This document shows, one piece after another, positions 23,580 through 35,710 of a stretch of 64,000 bases of DNA. The position numbers were made by a program, and so were the translations under genes. The notes under the pieces are model-generated. The model had not been told where the DNA came from and did not search any database. It worked only from the letters and a program-made list of their open reading frames with translations. Numbering within the stretch: position 1 is the stretch's first letter; the number at the start of each line of letters is the position of its first letter. The stretch comes from Galerina marginata. Lineage: Eukaryota > Basidiomycota > Agaricomycetes > Agaricales > Galerinaceae. The DNA is taken from the NCBI GenBank assembly GCA_023014335.1, contig JAECYW010000009.1, forward strand, positions 2,418,001 to 2,482,000. The letters are read 5' to 3'.

Positions 23580-24470
23580 GTATGATTGCCGTGATGTGGC
23601 GAAACAGCGGGGGGCGCCGCAGGGTCCAGAGGCGCTGAAAGGTGCTGCAAGGTGGTTTAGCCAGACAGCAGCGGTTGTTTTTTTTTTTTTTTGTTGCTCA
23701 CCTGGTTGCCCCTCCCCCTCATTGCAGTTTTTGCTGTGAAGTGGTGGCAAATGCGGGTCCTGAGGTGCTGGCCGACACTGCAATGGGGGCGATATTGGTT
23801 AGTTGCACAGCCAGGGGTTATTTTCTCAATGTACCTGCGTGTGCTCGTCGTGATGCGGGCAACGCGGAGCGCCGAGGCACTGCAAGGTGCTGCGAGGTGG
23901 GTTAATTGGAGGGCGGTGGTTGTTTTCGTGGCTTGCCGGCGCTGCACTGGGGGGTGGTGTTGGTTAGTTGCACGGCGGGTGTCATTTTGGCGACACACCT
24001 GGGGGTGGTTATCGCGACGTGGAGTCAGAGAGGGGCGTGGCGGAGTGCCGAGGTGCTGTACAATGCTGAGAGGTGGGTCAGCTGTACAGCGGCAGTCATA
24101 TTTCTTACTTACCTGGTGATTCCCCTTCCCCCCCTCCCAAAATCCCTCGGTTGTCCCATTTCCAGCTAACATCCCTCATGGGAGGGGAGGGCACGATGTA
24201 CCGGGTGTATTTACCCCATAGTCGCATGTTCTTGCTGGGACGTGGCGGCGAACGCGGGTCCTGAGGTGCTGGCCGACACTGCAATGGGGGCGGTATCGGT
24301 TAGTTGCATAGCGGGGGGTTATTTTCTCGACGCACCTGGGTGTGTTTGTCGTGACGTGGGCAACGCGGAGTGCCGATGGGCTGTAAGGGGCTGCGAGGTG
24401 GGTTAGTTGGACGGCGGCGGTCGTTTTCATGGCTTACCTGGTGATTCCCCCTTCATTTCCCCCCCATTTC
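23580..24470 (+). repeat. GC-rich degenerate tandem block
   Basis: Blocks sharing GCGGGTCCTGAGGTGCTGG, GACACTGCAATGGGGGCG and GTGCTGCGAGGTGGGTTA recur near 23745-23950 and 24235-24440, with partial versions near 23590-23700 and 23940-24120. Overlapping open frames on both strands are products of the repeat; I call no gene. Confidence 0.6.
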
Positions 24471-25314
24471 CGGCCCACATCCCTCATTGGAGAGGAGGGG
24501 CGCCCGGAAAGGTCCTGGGCATCGTTTGAGCCATGTCAGATGATGTTGGTGGGACAGCGGACGGACAGGGGAAGAATGGTGGTGGTGGTTGGAAGAAGAA
24601 AGCGACGTGACGCGGCGCCATCAACAACCTTCAACTGTGGGAACTTCCTGGGAAGCCGGGCCCGGTTGAAGCTCTAAAGAGAGAGCGGTTTGCTTAGTCA
24701 CTATTACGTAAAATTACATAACATTCTTATGTCATCAAAAACCCGTCCTCTCTTAATATCTTTGATAGGTCTGAGTCTTAAAAGAATTCTCACAGTAAAA
24801 ATATTCAATTTACTTAAGTATTACCTAATATACAGCTATTCCTCTTGTTGTTTTTTAGAAAATAGAAATACAAATAAAACAAGAATATAGGCTATTTATA
24901 CACTTTATAAACAAAACCAAACATTGTAACACATCAAAAACTGTTATTTGGACACCTTTCTAAATAGGCAATCTATATTTGGAAAAAAAAAATTCAAAGA
25001 CTCGTGTTTTTTCGAGTTTTTTGGGTTTTTCTCATCATCGGAAGCAGCTAGTCACATGATTTCAACTGATATATGATTTTTAGATCAGGCTGCATGGTTA
25101 CTATTTTTGGCAAAAAGTTCCCACAGTATGTAAATCAGCCTAAATATAGCAATAGGACCCTGCAAAAATTATGGCATATTTATATTTGGAATCTCCTGAA
25201 AATTCTGAATCCAATGATACCCTATTGACTCTGAATTTCCCACCAACAGATCTTGTGAAATATATATATTTAATAGGCCATAGGGTATATATAGTAATTA
25301 GTTTTGCATTTTTC

Positions 25315-25390
25315 AAAGGACCAATGGTGAAGTGGGTAAAGTGTCTGTGGCTATGGTTATGGACAGGTCTTAGGTTCAATTCATGCTTAT
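25315..25390 (+). other. tRNA-like segment, third copy
   Basis: CCAATGGTGAAGTGGGTAAAG and AGGTTCAATTC are spaced like A and B boxes. It is homologous to the segments at 16351 and 18358 and flanked by the same AT-rich core (GACTCGTGTTTTTTCGAG on one side). Confidence 0.45.
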
Positions 25391-25640
25391 GCATGTTATT
25401 TTATTCCTGGACTTGTCCAAGTACAAGTCAGACATCTTAAGTCGTTCCACCATTGGATTCCACCACTGGATTCCACTTAGTGGAATGGCAAAATATAATT
25501 CCACTGGAGTTGGCTTTGGCATTCCACAGGAATCCACACTCATTCCAGTGGATTCCACACCCATTCCACAGGATTCCAGTGGAATTCAGCTATTCCTCTC
25601 AGAATAGGTGGGGAAATAGAAAGTACTGCCAGAGTCTGGT

Positions 25641-26172
25641 GCAGAAGGTATGGCACTTGCTCAGCCACGATTTGACACACAAAATCCGGCAATTGCCTAG
25701 CCAGTGCCCGTCCCTAGAGCCCTTTCTGCTGTGGCGCTAGTTTTGGCAGTGGCCCAAAATCCTGTTGTTCCTAGCGCTCAAAAAAACACCCCTGCATTTT
25801 TATTTTCAAACTCTCCAGCCACCGGTTCTCCTCTCCATCCCTGGCCTGTCCGTTCCATGGATCCATCCCCAGTTGTACCACGTCAGTCTGGTCAAGACTC
25901 GCCAACATCTAGTCCCACGCCTCCACCACGCTTCCCTAAATGCTTAGAATGGTGGCAAGAAGATCCTCATCTTCACTTCCTCTGGCACTCTTGTCCGACC
26001 ACCAAAACGGGATGCGCCTGCGGATGCCTCAGTCAAACCTTGCAAGGCAACTGCACTTAGTGGAACTGCCCAGCGAGCAGCACCTCCCATGGTCCCCATG
26101 CCGTCTATGGGCCCTGCTCAACCAGCCCTGCCCTTGGTTTCCAGCGCCCGTACCCGTGTTGTTCCCTAACTT
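25641..26172 (+). CDS. Pro/Ser/Ala-rich hypothetical fragment
   Basis: A stretch around 25704-25940 (PVVPSAQKNTPAF, TSSPTPPPRFPKC) and a second frame to about 26168 (KKILIFTSSGTLVRPPK, AAPPMVPMPSMGPAQPALPL) have coding-like composition of a disordered protein. One stop (near 25700) and a frame change show it is damaged or has an undetected intron. It could continue the gene begun at 21488, but the frame did not join cleanly. Confidence 0.35.
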
Positions 26173-26236
26173 GTTTTCTGGCCTGCATAGCAGGCAGAAA
26201 TGGTTTCTAATGCAGGCATTCAAAATTCTCCCACTC
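26173..26236 (+). repeat. Truncated piece of a hairpin-ended element
   Basis: This matches the region just inside the 5' hairpin of the ACAAGTTC group (ACTTGTTTTCTGGCCTGCAT, TTCTCCCACTC) but lacks the terminal hairpin and everything after CTCCCACTC, where it runs into a gene fragment. Confidence 0.65.
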
Positions 26237-26350
26237 AAGGGCCAAGGTGTCCAGAGATTTCAAAATTCAAAGTAACCAAATCAAAGTCCAAGTTTGCCAG
26301 GCGGGAAGACAACACATTGGATTCACTGCATCATATGCAGTCCAACTCAA

Positions 26351-26751
26351 TTACAAGTTCTTATGTAGTGAAAGAACTTGTTTTCCGGCCTGCATAGCAG
26401 GCAGAAATGGTTCCTAACGCAACCATTCAAAATTCTCCCACTCATATAGTGACCCTGCAAGATTTCTGTATCTCAGCCATTATTGGGCCAATTTTTATGA
26501 TCTTGGTATTAAAAAATTTGTAAAAAGTTTCCTGGTCACATGACCAGTTGATTTTAGGCTTGTTAGAACCGCCTCATTTTTCTGCTTTTTTTGAGTATAA
26601 GATCATCTCAATCGGTTCAGATTTGAGCGGGCTACATATTATTTACGTATTTAATATGTATTTATTTAATAACAGTGTAAGTCTTCAGGCACTGCCTCAC
26701 CCCAAAGTAAGAACTTGTTTTTGCCATGCGCAGCAATGGCCTCTGACCAAG
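26351..26751 (+). mobile_element. 401-bp hairpin-ended TTA...CAAG element, ACAAGTTC group
   Basis: It begins TTACAAGTTCTTATGTAG and ends with GTAAGAACTTGT, the hairpin GCCATGCGCAGCAATGGC, then CTCTGACCAAG and T. Its 5' flank (about 26237-26350, SKFKVTKSKSKFARR coding) is repeated in inverted orientation beside the copy at 27515-27874, whereas the 3' flanks differ. Confidence 0.85.
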
Positions 26752-27514
26752 TCCTTGTTATGTTGACCCATCACCAGCAACAATTTGTGCGGTGGTCGAG
26801 GTGCATGAAGGAGATGGGTGCTTGATGACAACTACAAGATGGCGGATGTCTGGGGCTAAGTAAGTCATGACGATGACTCCAGGGAGGTGAAGACAACTCA
26901 CCAAGCCTCATTTGTAGCTTTATTATGCTCTCTCCATTTTAAATCTATCCCAGTGCAAACTCATGTGCTCGTTGCAGGCATTGTCTATGTTGAGCTGGAT
27001 GCTCCTGATTGAGTGTGCAAAAGCAAGGTCCTAGGCTTTGGCATTGGTAAGTCGTATAAATCACAATAGATTTATAAATCCACTTACCAAACCCACTTTC
27101 CAGACATATTATGCAAGCCCATTATCAGTTTTGAGCGCAAATTTATTGCGAGTCAATGTTTGTGGTGGCACGGGTGCTGTTGAGATTCGAGAGATGGAGG
27201 TGAGGTTGAACTTCCGGGTATTTGTAAGTTGAACAAGGCACAAAACCTCAATGAGCAGACTTACCAGCCTGCCCTGCAGCTCCGTTATTGAACTCTGCAT
27301 TCAAATCTGCAAGACCATCACAAAGGCAAGAAGGTACAATGCAAAGTGTGGACATTCTCGGAGGTGGGAGGTTGCATGAAGGCTTTGAGGACGATGTCTA
27401 AGATCACCCAAGGCTCAGTAAGTGGTAGTTGTACTAATAGAAAGATAAGAAACTCACAAAAAACTTGTTCGTAGCCTTGCACTGCGACCTTTTCCTTTAA
27501 CCGCTCACGATCCA
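26752..27514 (-). pseudogene. Fragment of an intron-bearing gene, unidentified
   Basis: On the minus strand there are GT(G/A)AGT donors near 27459, 27266, 27094 and 26920, each about 45-55 nt before a TTAG or TGAG acceptor, leaving exons of about 120-140 bp. The first exon reads DREHLKEK-like helical sequence (ERLKEKVAVQGYEQV). I recognise no family. Both ends stop at hairpin-ended elements, so this looks like a captured or rearranged gene piece. Confidence 0.4.
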
Positions 27515-27874
27515 CTTGGTCAGAGGCTATTGCTGCACATGGCAAAAACAAGTTCTTACTTTCAACATAAGTCACAAATAAAGGTTAAATAAGTAAATAA
27601 TACATAGTCCGCTCAAATGTAAACCAATTGGGATGATCTTATACTCAAAAAAAGCAGAAAAATGAGGCGGATCTAACAAGCCTAAAATGTGGCCCTGATT
27701 TTTACAAATTTTTTGATACCAAGATCATAAAAATTGGCCCAGTAATAGCTGGGATACAGAAATCATGCAGGGTCACTATATGAGTGGGAGAATTTTGAAT
27801 GGTTGCGTTAGAAACCATTTCTGCCTGCTATGCAGGCCGGAAAACAAGTTCTTTCACTACATAAGAACTTGTAA
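27515..27874 (-). mobile_element. 360-bp hairpin-ended TTA...CAAG element, ACAAGTTC group
   Basis: In coding orientation it begins TTACAAGTTCTTATGTAG and ends GCCATGTGCAGCAATAGC, then CTCTGACCAAG and T. The 3' hairpin has a weakened base pair. It is the inverted partner of the copy at 26351. Confidence 0.85.
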
Positions 27875-28170
27875 TTGAGTTGGACTGCATATGATGCAGT
27901 GAATCCAATGTGTTGCCTTCCCGCCTGGCAAACTTGGACTTTGATTTGGTTACTTTGAATTTTGAAATCTCTGGACACCTTGGCCCTTGAAAAATCTGTT
28001 GCCAGCCCGAGACATATTGCCCGTACACGTGACTTGGACGTCCTTGAACACTCTGGGCTTCGGATTGAGTTGGACTGCTCTTGATGTTCCTTTTGTCAGT
28101 GAGGCTATCCTGTGTTTTTTCATCTGGCATACTAACTAATAAGCCTTGCTTTTTCAGTGATTTAAAAAAC
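27875..28170 (-). pseudogene. Hypothetical coding fragment (SKFKVTKSKSKFARR)
   Basis: The minus-strand frame reads MPDEKTQDSLTDKRNI, RPSHVYGQYVSGWQQ and GPRCPEISKFKVTKSKSKF before being cut by the element at 27874. The last 110 bp are repeated, inverted, at 26237-26350. The family is unknown. The Lys/Ser-rich stretch is gag- or disordered-like. Confidence 0.4.
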
Positions 28171-28396
28171 AAAGGAGTTTGTGTTCAAATAATCAATGGC
28201 AACCTCTACAACTCATCTAACTATCGGTGTCACATTACCAACATCCTTTACCTGACCATCATGAAAAGGAGTGCTTATGCGCCTAAGTATTCAATGCCAA
28301 TGGAACATTCTTTTCATGAATATTTCTGTCTATAAAGTCTAAAGCGGTGGAATTTGTAGTTTGGTTGAGTTGGGTTTATCCCTTGAAAACCTAATT

Positions 28397-31300
28397 TCAG
28401 GGACACATCCCAGGCGCTTTGTACCAGATCCCACTTCAGTGGCCCCCGACCAGGTACCTGAAAGGTAGGTACATTATATGTAAACAACCTACCTAATGGA
28501 GGCCCTGCACAACAAAAAACTAAAATAAAAACTCCGCCAAAAAAAAATAAAATTGTTAATAATTGTTGTAACCCTAGGCATATTAGTTGAAAATTTCGGA
28601 CAAATATCAAAAACAAAAGCATAATTTATAAACAAGTTGAAATATAAAACTTGTAATTTGAAATAAAAATGCAAAATTTAAACAATTTGTTTGAAAGATA
28701 ACAACTATTTGTAAATTATTATAGAATGAGGGGTGCCAGGGGTCTTTTTTTCCAAATATTAAATCTGGGCTAGCAGGCTATCCAGGATAGATAGCAGGAA
28801 TCTATAAAAAGATCTTGAGATGCAATGTAGAGTACTATCTATTGCCAAAAAATTGAAGCAATCCAATGTCATCAAATCTTCCAGCCATAAAATATATTTT
28901 GCAATTGCAGGCCAGCCAAAAAGCAGAGCTGAGATCCATGAGAGTGCTATTCAGCAAAAGCACTCCCCGGAAAGCAGAGGTATCAATATATATATATATA
29001 TATATATATTTGCTAAATACAATGAATTCACTATAGTCTAGTGGACTATAGAAGAGGTTAAAGTTTAAAGAAAATCACCAGAGCATTAATCTAGTCACAA
29101 CAATTCTACAGCATCAGTCAAGTCATCTGCAAGTCATAAAAAGGATATAATGAATTTTCTCCAGCTTCAGCCATGTTACTGCAAGTTACTTGCAAATAAA
29201 ATTCAGCTCATCAGGACATCAACCAAGTCACCACAAGTTATCACAAGTCATTTACAAGTCATAGAAAGGATACAAAACCAAGCAATTTTAAAGGTAATAT
29301 CTATCAAATTTAATATCATATTGTAGGTCTGAATTTTCTGAATTTTCTGATATTTAAATCATGGCAATTGGTTAAAAATTGAGCAAGTTACAGTCAAATT
29401 ATATTTTAAAGAAGTTGTGTTCAAAAGTGTGTTTTGTGTTTTTCTTGCCAAGTAAGGCACCAAGTCACATGATACTAACAGATTCCAGATCAGAAAAAAT
29501 GGGTCTACATTTTCTATCTTTAGACCCTGATCTGAAAATGCCTTTTGGCACTGGTTCTATTTATAGGTTAACTTAAATTTATGAACTATTTTTATCCTAC
29601 AGCAAATGATCTAGAAAATACAGTTAACTTTTCTATTTTTAGAGCTAAATTCTAATACATCTATATTTAGAACAAGTTCTATTTTTAAATTTTGACCCTG
29701 AAATTCCTTTTTTAGAAAGTGAGCCTATTTTACAATGATCTCCAAAATTGGTTTTTAAGACTATTTCTATTTTTAGATTGAAATTTTGAAAATTTCTTGC
29801 TTTCTATTTATAGACCGTGATCTGAAAATGCCTTTGTGGGAACTAGTTCTATTTATAGACTAAACTCAAATATATTTATTTTTGTACTTTTGCTCTAATC
29901 TAAGTGTTTCTATTAATAGATTAATGCTTAAACCTTCTGCATAATAATCTATTTACAAACTATATTTAGACATCAATGTCAATTGTACTGTTTCTATTTA
30001 TAGATGAGCCTTCTAAATTCATGAATAGTCATCCATTAATATAGGAGCAACTTCTATTTATAGATTATCCATCCAAGATATCAGCTATATTTAGAAACTC
30101 CATCAAAATCGTTATCAGACTTTGGCAGTGGGAAAATCTTCTAAAGGAGAGAGTATCTTGCTAAAAATTGTAATGTATATTTAGTCTATTTAGCAATATA
30201 GATTATATGATCACTGGCTTTTTATACTAAGAAATTAGCCAAATAAGATCAGTTCTAAAAATAGTTCCCAAGCTTTATGATTAATATAAACCAATATAAA
30301 TAAAGGCTCTCAGAGCCATGATAATGACATCCATGATAAAAAAGACAATCAAAACACAGTTGTCTAAAATGGCAGCATTTAGTCAGTTATCTACTTTTGG
30401 ACTTAGCAGCATTTATGCTAATGCTTTAATTTATTAATTAACACAAAAAAGTTTATATCTTAATGAGGAAGGTAGCTTGTCATGTGATTTAAATTGTAGT
30501 ATAGTCTAAAAATAGTTTACATTCTTTTGAGACTCTCTTTCCTCTTTGGGAAATTTTCCCATCAGCCAAAAATTTCCCATTGCTGGCTTTTTTTTGGATT
30601 TTTGGATTTTTCTCTGTGGGAAACATAGCTAGGCACAACATTTGGATGAATTCAGAGTCAGATAGCTTGGCCGCACATTTTTTATTAATAGCACAGCTAC
30701 ATACAAGCTGCCCAAGCTGTCAAAACTGAGGCTACTTTTGCTATTTGGATATTTTGGCTTGGGCACACCGAGATCTGAATTGGAATAAGTTAACTTTGGC
30801 TTAGAATGTTAGACTCTTTCCCAACCAAAGAGCTTGACTTATATTCTTGGGTCTCACACCTCAGTCTGCAGTTCAATCCTTGAATTCTTCCTTTAGTCTT
30901 GATGGCACCCTTCAAGTCTGGCTCTTATACACAGAGTGGTCAAAATTTGTAATCTGCAAAAATTACATCCAGTACTACCCTGGATGAATTGATTAAAATA
31001 GTATGATAGATTGTTTAATGATGACAAAGCACACAATTGAAGTTATGAAGACTACTATTGGTCAGCAATATTGATACTTGGGCAGTAAGTGAGGGTATTA
31101 CAGAAATTGATAATCTAGCACCTTTGCTCTTTGTTGCTTAGCTGGACACTTAAAAAATTACACAGGTTGATGTGGGTTATCTATATCATAGGTTATGGAC
31201 ATTATAATTAGCTTACAGTTGTATGCAAAATGATACTATGGGTTACCCAAACATCGGTCAGACCCCTCAGTCGGTCAGTCACACTTTTTGGCAGGAAAAT

Positions 31301-34300
31301 ATGACATGGTGACTGATGAGCTGTGCAAATGGAACGATCTGATTGGTTTGGCTGACTGGGGGGTCCGACCAATGTTCGGGTCAAGCATAGTAGCCACTCT
31401 AGACCAACACATATACAGTGCAAAGTCTGCAAATTTTTATAGCCAAAGTCTTCTGGTGGGCTAAAAAATTGATATACATACAATCTCTACTGCTGCAAAT
31501 ATGCTAACCCAGTGACAGGCCTATTTGACACAAGTTGGGATTATTTCACATTTATTTATATGTATGTCAAACTCAGATAATCTAATGTTTTGATCCAATT
31601 GATGACTGTCTACCCAATTATCATTGCTATCTGTATTCAAGGATCATAACACTGAAACAGCAGTCAGGCCCCAAGCCACCTCACCGATATTGTCTATTTT
31701 TGACCTGTTGGTCAGAGTAAGACATATTTTGCTGTAAATGCTTTGACTTAAATTGAGCCCATAGAAGGCACATGATTAACTAATAGATCTGATGAATGCT
31801 GATTTGGTCAGGTGTTCCAAAAATAGATTAAATTCATTTGCTTTAATTGGGGGGCTTGCCCTTTTTGTACAGATGATCTTATTCCTTAGCCACAGATGAC
31901 CTACAAAAATCAAAATGACCCCCTGTCACCAAGGTCTAGATGAACAAGAGCAGACAGCAAAACCGTTTGCGATTAATAATGTTCTTATATTTAATAGAAT
32001 TATGTCTATATAACAGTATAAGCTATTTTTAGAACTGATATTATTTGGCTAATATCTCAGTATAAAAAAGTAAATGATCACATGATCTATATTTAAACCA
32101 TTCTAAATATAGATCACAATTTAAAACACTCTTTTCTTTTTAGGAGATTTTCCCATCTGCCAAATAAGACTGGAAAAACCTGATAATAATTTTGATAGTG
32201 CTTAAGTATTTTTAGAATTGACTTTGTTCTGCTTATTTATAAGTGAATCACCATATTTGGCTACTTTTAAAGATAGTTATTCATAATATTCTAAAAATAG
32301 ACTGATCACATGATTCATTTAAAATGAAGAGAGATCCAATTTTAATAGCCAACTATTTATAGATTTAAATGGCTCATCTATAAATAGAAACAGTAAAGTT
32401 GTCAAGGTTTAGGCATTAATCAATTAATGGAATTAAAGCTCTAAATACTACCTAAAAAAGAAATTTCAAAATTTCAATCTAAAAATAGAAATAGTCTTAA
32501 AAAGTAATTTCAAAAATGGTTGTAAAATAGGCTCACTTTCTAAAAAAAGGAATTTCAGGGTCAAAATTTAAAAATAGAACTTGTTCTAAATATAGATGTA
32601 TCAGGATTTAGCTCTAAAAATAGAAAGTTAAATGTATTTTCTAGATCATTTGCTGTAGGATAAAAATAGTTCATAAATTTGAGTTTAATCTATAAATAGA
32701 ACGAGTTCCAAAAAGGCATTTTCAGGTCAGGGTCTATAAATAAAAATGTAGGGCCATTTTTTCTGATCTGGAATCTGTCAGTATCATGTGACTTGGCATC
32801 TTAGTTGCCAAGAAATACACAAAAATACATGTTTAAACATACCTCTTTATGTAATTTGACTATAACTTGCCCAGTTTTTATCCAATTGCCATGATTTAAA
32901 TATCAGAAAATTCAGAAAATTCAGATATACAACATGACATTAAATTGAATAGATATTACTTTTTAAATTGCTTGGTTTTTTATCCTTTCTATGACTTACA
33001 ATGACTTCTGGTGACTTGGTTCATGGTCTGATGAGTTGAATTTTATTTTTGAGTAACTTGCAGTAACATGACTGAGACTGGAGCAAATTCATCATATTGT
33101 TTCTATGACTTGTGGATGATTTGCAGTGACATTGAATTTCATTTGTGAGTAACTTGCGGTGACTTGGATAAAGCTAAAGAAAAATCATTGTATCCTTTCT
33201 ATAATTTGCAAATGACTTACAGTGACTCAACTAATGCTGTAGAATTGTGATTAATGCTCTGGTGACTGGTTTTAAGCTTTAAATTCTCTTTCATAGTCCA
33301 CTAGACTGTTGTGAATTCATTATATTTAGCGGACATATATATATTGATATTTCTGTTTTCTGGGCTGCGTCTGCTGAATAGCACTCTCATGGATCTCAGC
33401 TCTGCTTTCTGGCTGGCCTGCAATTGCAAAATATATTTTATGGCTGGAAGATTTGATGACATTGGATTGCTTCAATCTTTTGGCAATAGATAGTACTCTA
33501 CATTGCATCTCAAGATCTTTTTATAGATCCCTGCTATCTATCCTGGGTGGCCTGCTAGCCCAGTTTTAATATTTGGAAAAAAGACCCCTGGCACCCCTCA
33601 TTTTATAATAATTTACAAATAGTTGTTATGTTTCAAACAAATTGTTTAAACTTTGCATTTTTATTTCAAATTACAAGTTTTATATTTCAACTTGTTTATA
33701 AATTATGCTTTTGTTTTTGATATTTTTCAGAAATTTTCAACTAATATGCCTAGGGTTACAACAATTATTAACAATTTTATTTTTTTTTGGCGGAGTTTTT
33801 ATTTTAGTTTTTTGTTGTGCAGGGCCTCCATTAGGTAGGTTGTTTACATATAATGTACCTACCTTCCAGGTACCTGGTTGGGGGCCACTGAAGTGCAGAT
33901 CCTGCAAGCACAAGAACTAGTTTTTGTGGAAGGTGAAAGATATGCTATGTCTCGCAAAACTTTACATGCCTGGTCCGGTCTTGTGAATGGCATCAAACCT
34001 AGGGTAACATCTGTCAGGAAGTTACACAGAAATCACCATTATCCTGCCGACTTCCCAGTGTTAAGTTTAGTTATGTAAGCTTATTGCCTCTTCACCTTGA
34101 ACCTGCCATTGATCAATATCACCCATGGCTATGCTCATCAAATTTTTCAGTCCGTCACCACCAGAGTCTCAGGATTTGTTGGCCCATGGGGTTTCAACAA
34201 AGAACCAAAGGGCATTCATGATGACAACCTGGATACTCTCCTTGCTTTCATGCAGCAAGCCAATAACTGTATTTGATAACCTGGCCTCTAGAAACATTGC

Positions 34301-35335
34301 CACTAAGCTTTACCGAGAAGTGCTTAAATTTTGCAAGACCATAGCCCAATTAGTCGTTGGTGACCATGAGGTTGTCACAGTGGCAACAAACCAGACCATT
34401 GACAACACAGAATAAGTAATGTCTCATACTTTGTACTATAATGATTTTTATGCTGACAAGAGGTCATTTATCAGCGGCTGTGTATTGGAGATTTGCATCA
34501 CAAAAAACTTTGCCTGTGACAACAATGATAAATCACCCAATTCTCTCACCACCACTTGTCCATCAGCGCCGAAAAGCTTGGGAAATGTCAATGCATTCGA
34601 TTACATGGTGTCTCTAGAGCAGAATTGGTAAGTGCATTGTAATAACCTTACTGCAACTCAATATTCACATATATAAAACAGGATACAGCCAACACTCTTT
34701 GAGCATCTGTGGCTCCTGGGCAAGGTTCTTGATGGGCAAGGCACTCGATCAGCAGATGGATCACGCGATTTCTGGCCAGAAACCCCCGACCACCTGTCAA
34801 AGTACATCACCAGCATGAGCTTCAAAAAGATGGCACGTCGATTAAAAATCCTCTCTCAGTCCCTTACTTCGACTTGCATAGCAGCCATTGCTGCGCATGA
34901 CAAAAACAAGTCCTTACATACTTTATCTCAGGTAAATGATTAATAATGGAGTCAAATCTGATCCGATTGGGCTGATCTTGGATTCGTTGAAAAGGGAATA
35001 GAAAGGTGCATTTTTAGGTAATAAAACGGCCTGGTCATGTGACCAGGTTGGCCCTGAATTGTGTGATTTTTCTGATACCAAAATCATTGTAAATGGTCAT
35101 GAAATGGCCAAGATATCACTATTTTAGTGAAGTTTGACAGTGTGAGAGAAAATGAACAAAATCAGAGGTCGCACTGCAAGCAATTTGGCTTGTTCTCTGG
35201 ATAAGAACAAGTCCTTTTACTGTATAAGGACTTGTAATGCGCTCAGCCAAGTGAAAGATATTCCTATAGATATTCTGACCATCTCCTCACCAGAAGAACG
35301 ATCACAGATAGAGGATCGTCTTATGCACTTTTGAT
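28397..35335 (+). CDS. Unidentified gene split by a foldback and a hairpin-ended element
   Basis: An exon starts after TTTCAG at 28396 (GHIPGALYQI) and continues after the 28433-33895 element as LQAQELVFVEGERYAMSRK, once one CAGATCC duplication is removed. Further likely exons follow at about 34186-34414 (PPESQDLLAHGVSTKNQRAF), 34495-34630 (GCVLEICITKNFACDNND) and 34681-34872 (QPTLFEHLWLLGKVLDGQG). After the 365-bp element at 34873 a short tail ends at a TGA, or at 35332 in another frame (VKDIPIDILTISSPEE). One exon end carries TAA just before GTAATG, so splicing there is uncertain. I do not recognise the protein. Confidence 0.45.
28433..33895. mobile_element. 5.46 kb foldback element, CACTTCAGTGGCCCCC family (copy 1)
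   Basis: The ends are CACTTCAGTGGCCCCC and its inverted copy. The 7-bp word CAGATCC is duplicated at 28426-28432 and 33896-33902. The arms (about 28433-30270 and 32015-33895) are long inverted copies; for example, the 61-codon frame at 28489-28674 recurs inverted at 33653-33838. The spacer has unique sequence plus blocks shared with 20800-21480. No transposase is present. Copy 2 lies at 48598-53982 in opposite orientation. An (AT)n run lies near 28990. Confidence 0.85.
34873..35237 (-). mobile_element. 365-bp hairpin-ended TTA...CAAG element, ACAAGTCC group
   Basis: In coding orientation it begins TTACAAGTCCTTATACAG and ends TAAGGACTTGT, GTCATGCGCAGCAATGGC, then TGCTATGCAAG and T. It lies between A and T in the unidentified gene. 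Removal gives ACTTCGATGCGC, after which this frame meets TGA five codons later. Confidence 0.85.
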
Positions 35336-35710
35336 TAAATTAGTAAGAACTCCAATATCAACTTCTATTAGTCTTTTAGAAATATTTTCAAATTTAGGCT
35401 TATTTGCCAGTAAATATCCAGCTGTTGTACTCTCTTTTATTTGTTTATGATTAAAAGCAATAAGTGGAAAAAGTGGATCAGTCTGAAATCTTTTATCATA
35501 ATACATTAGCAAATGTCTTTTATGAGCCAAATCAGATATATGATTTTTCTGAAGCTTGTTTCCAATTCCACCAAGTCCATAGGAAAATAACCAAGGCATC
35601 ATCTGAGGGAAAAGTTGAGGATTATTATAAATTGATTGTGGATTTTTTTCATGTCCAACTGCTAAAATTTTATTATTATCAGTTAAATGTTTAAGTGCAA
35701 TAGCTTTTAA
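35335..35710 (-). pseudogene. Fragment of a second Helitron
   Basis: The minus-strand frame has PQLFPQMMPWLFSYGLGGIG and HKRHLLMYYDKRFQTDPLFP. It is homologous to, but clearly diverged from, the Helitron_like_N region of the large Helitron (PQLFPSMLPWLFPYGHGGIG, near 55800). It is cut at the N-terminal side by the foldback arm starting at 35711 and runs to about 35340 at the other side. Confidence 0.85.

Larger units (their letters stand above)
22146..25640. mobile_element. Probable large relative of the TGGAGTCCA/TIR elements (low confidence limits)
   Basis: The left side starts GAGGACTTTGCC, close to the GAGGACTTTACC end of the element at 18111. The right side near 25640 reads, inverted, GTACTTTC. 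Both outer regions (22240-22430 and 25440-25610) are dense with TGGAATCCA, GGAATCC and ATTCCAC words. A tRNA-like segment lies at 25315. No exact 8-bp duplication was found, so the limits are uncertain. GC-rich repeats fill the middle. Confidence 0.4.

Noticed and set aside
23444..24430. Overlapping ORFs of 80-170 codons in GC-rich DNA
   Set aside because: They overlap on both strands and follow the degenerate tandem repeat; none shows a domain.
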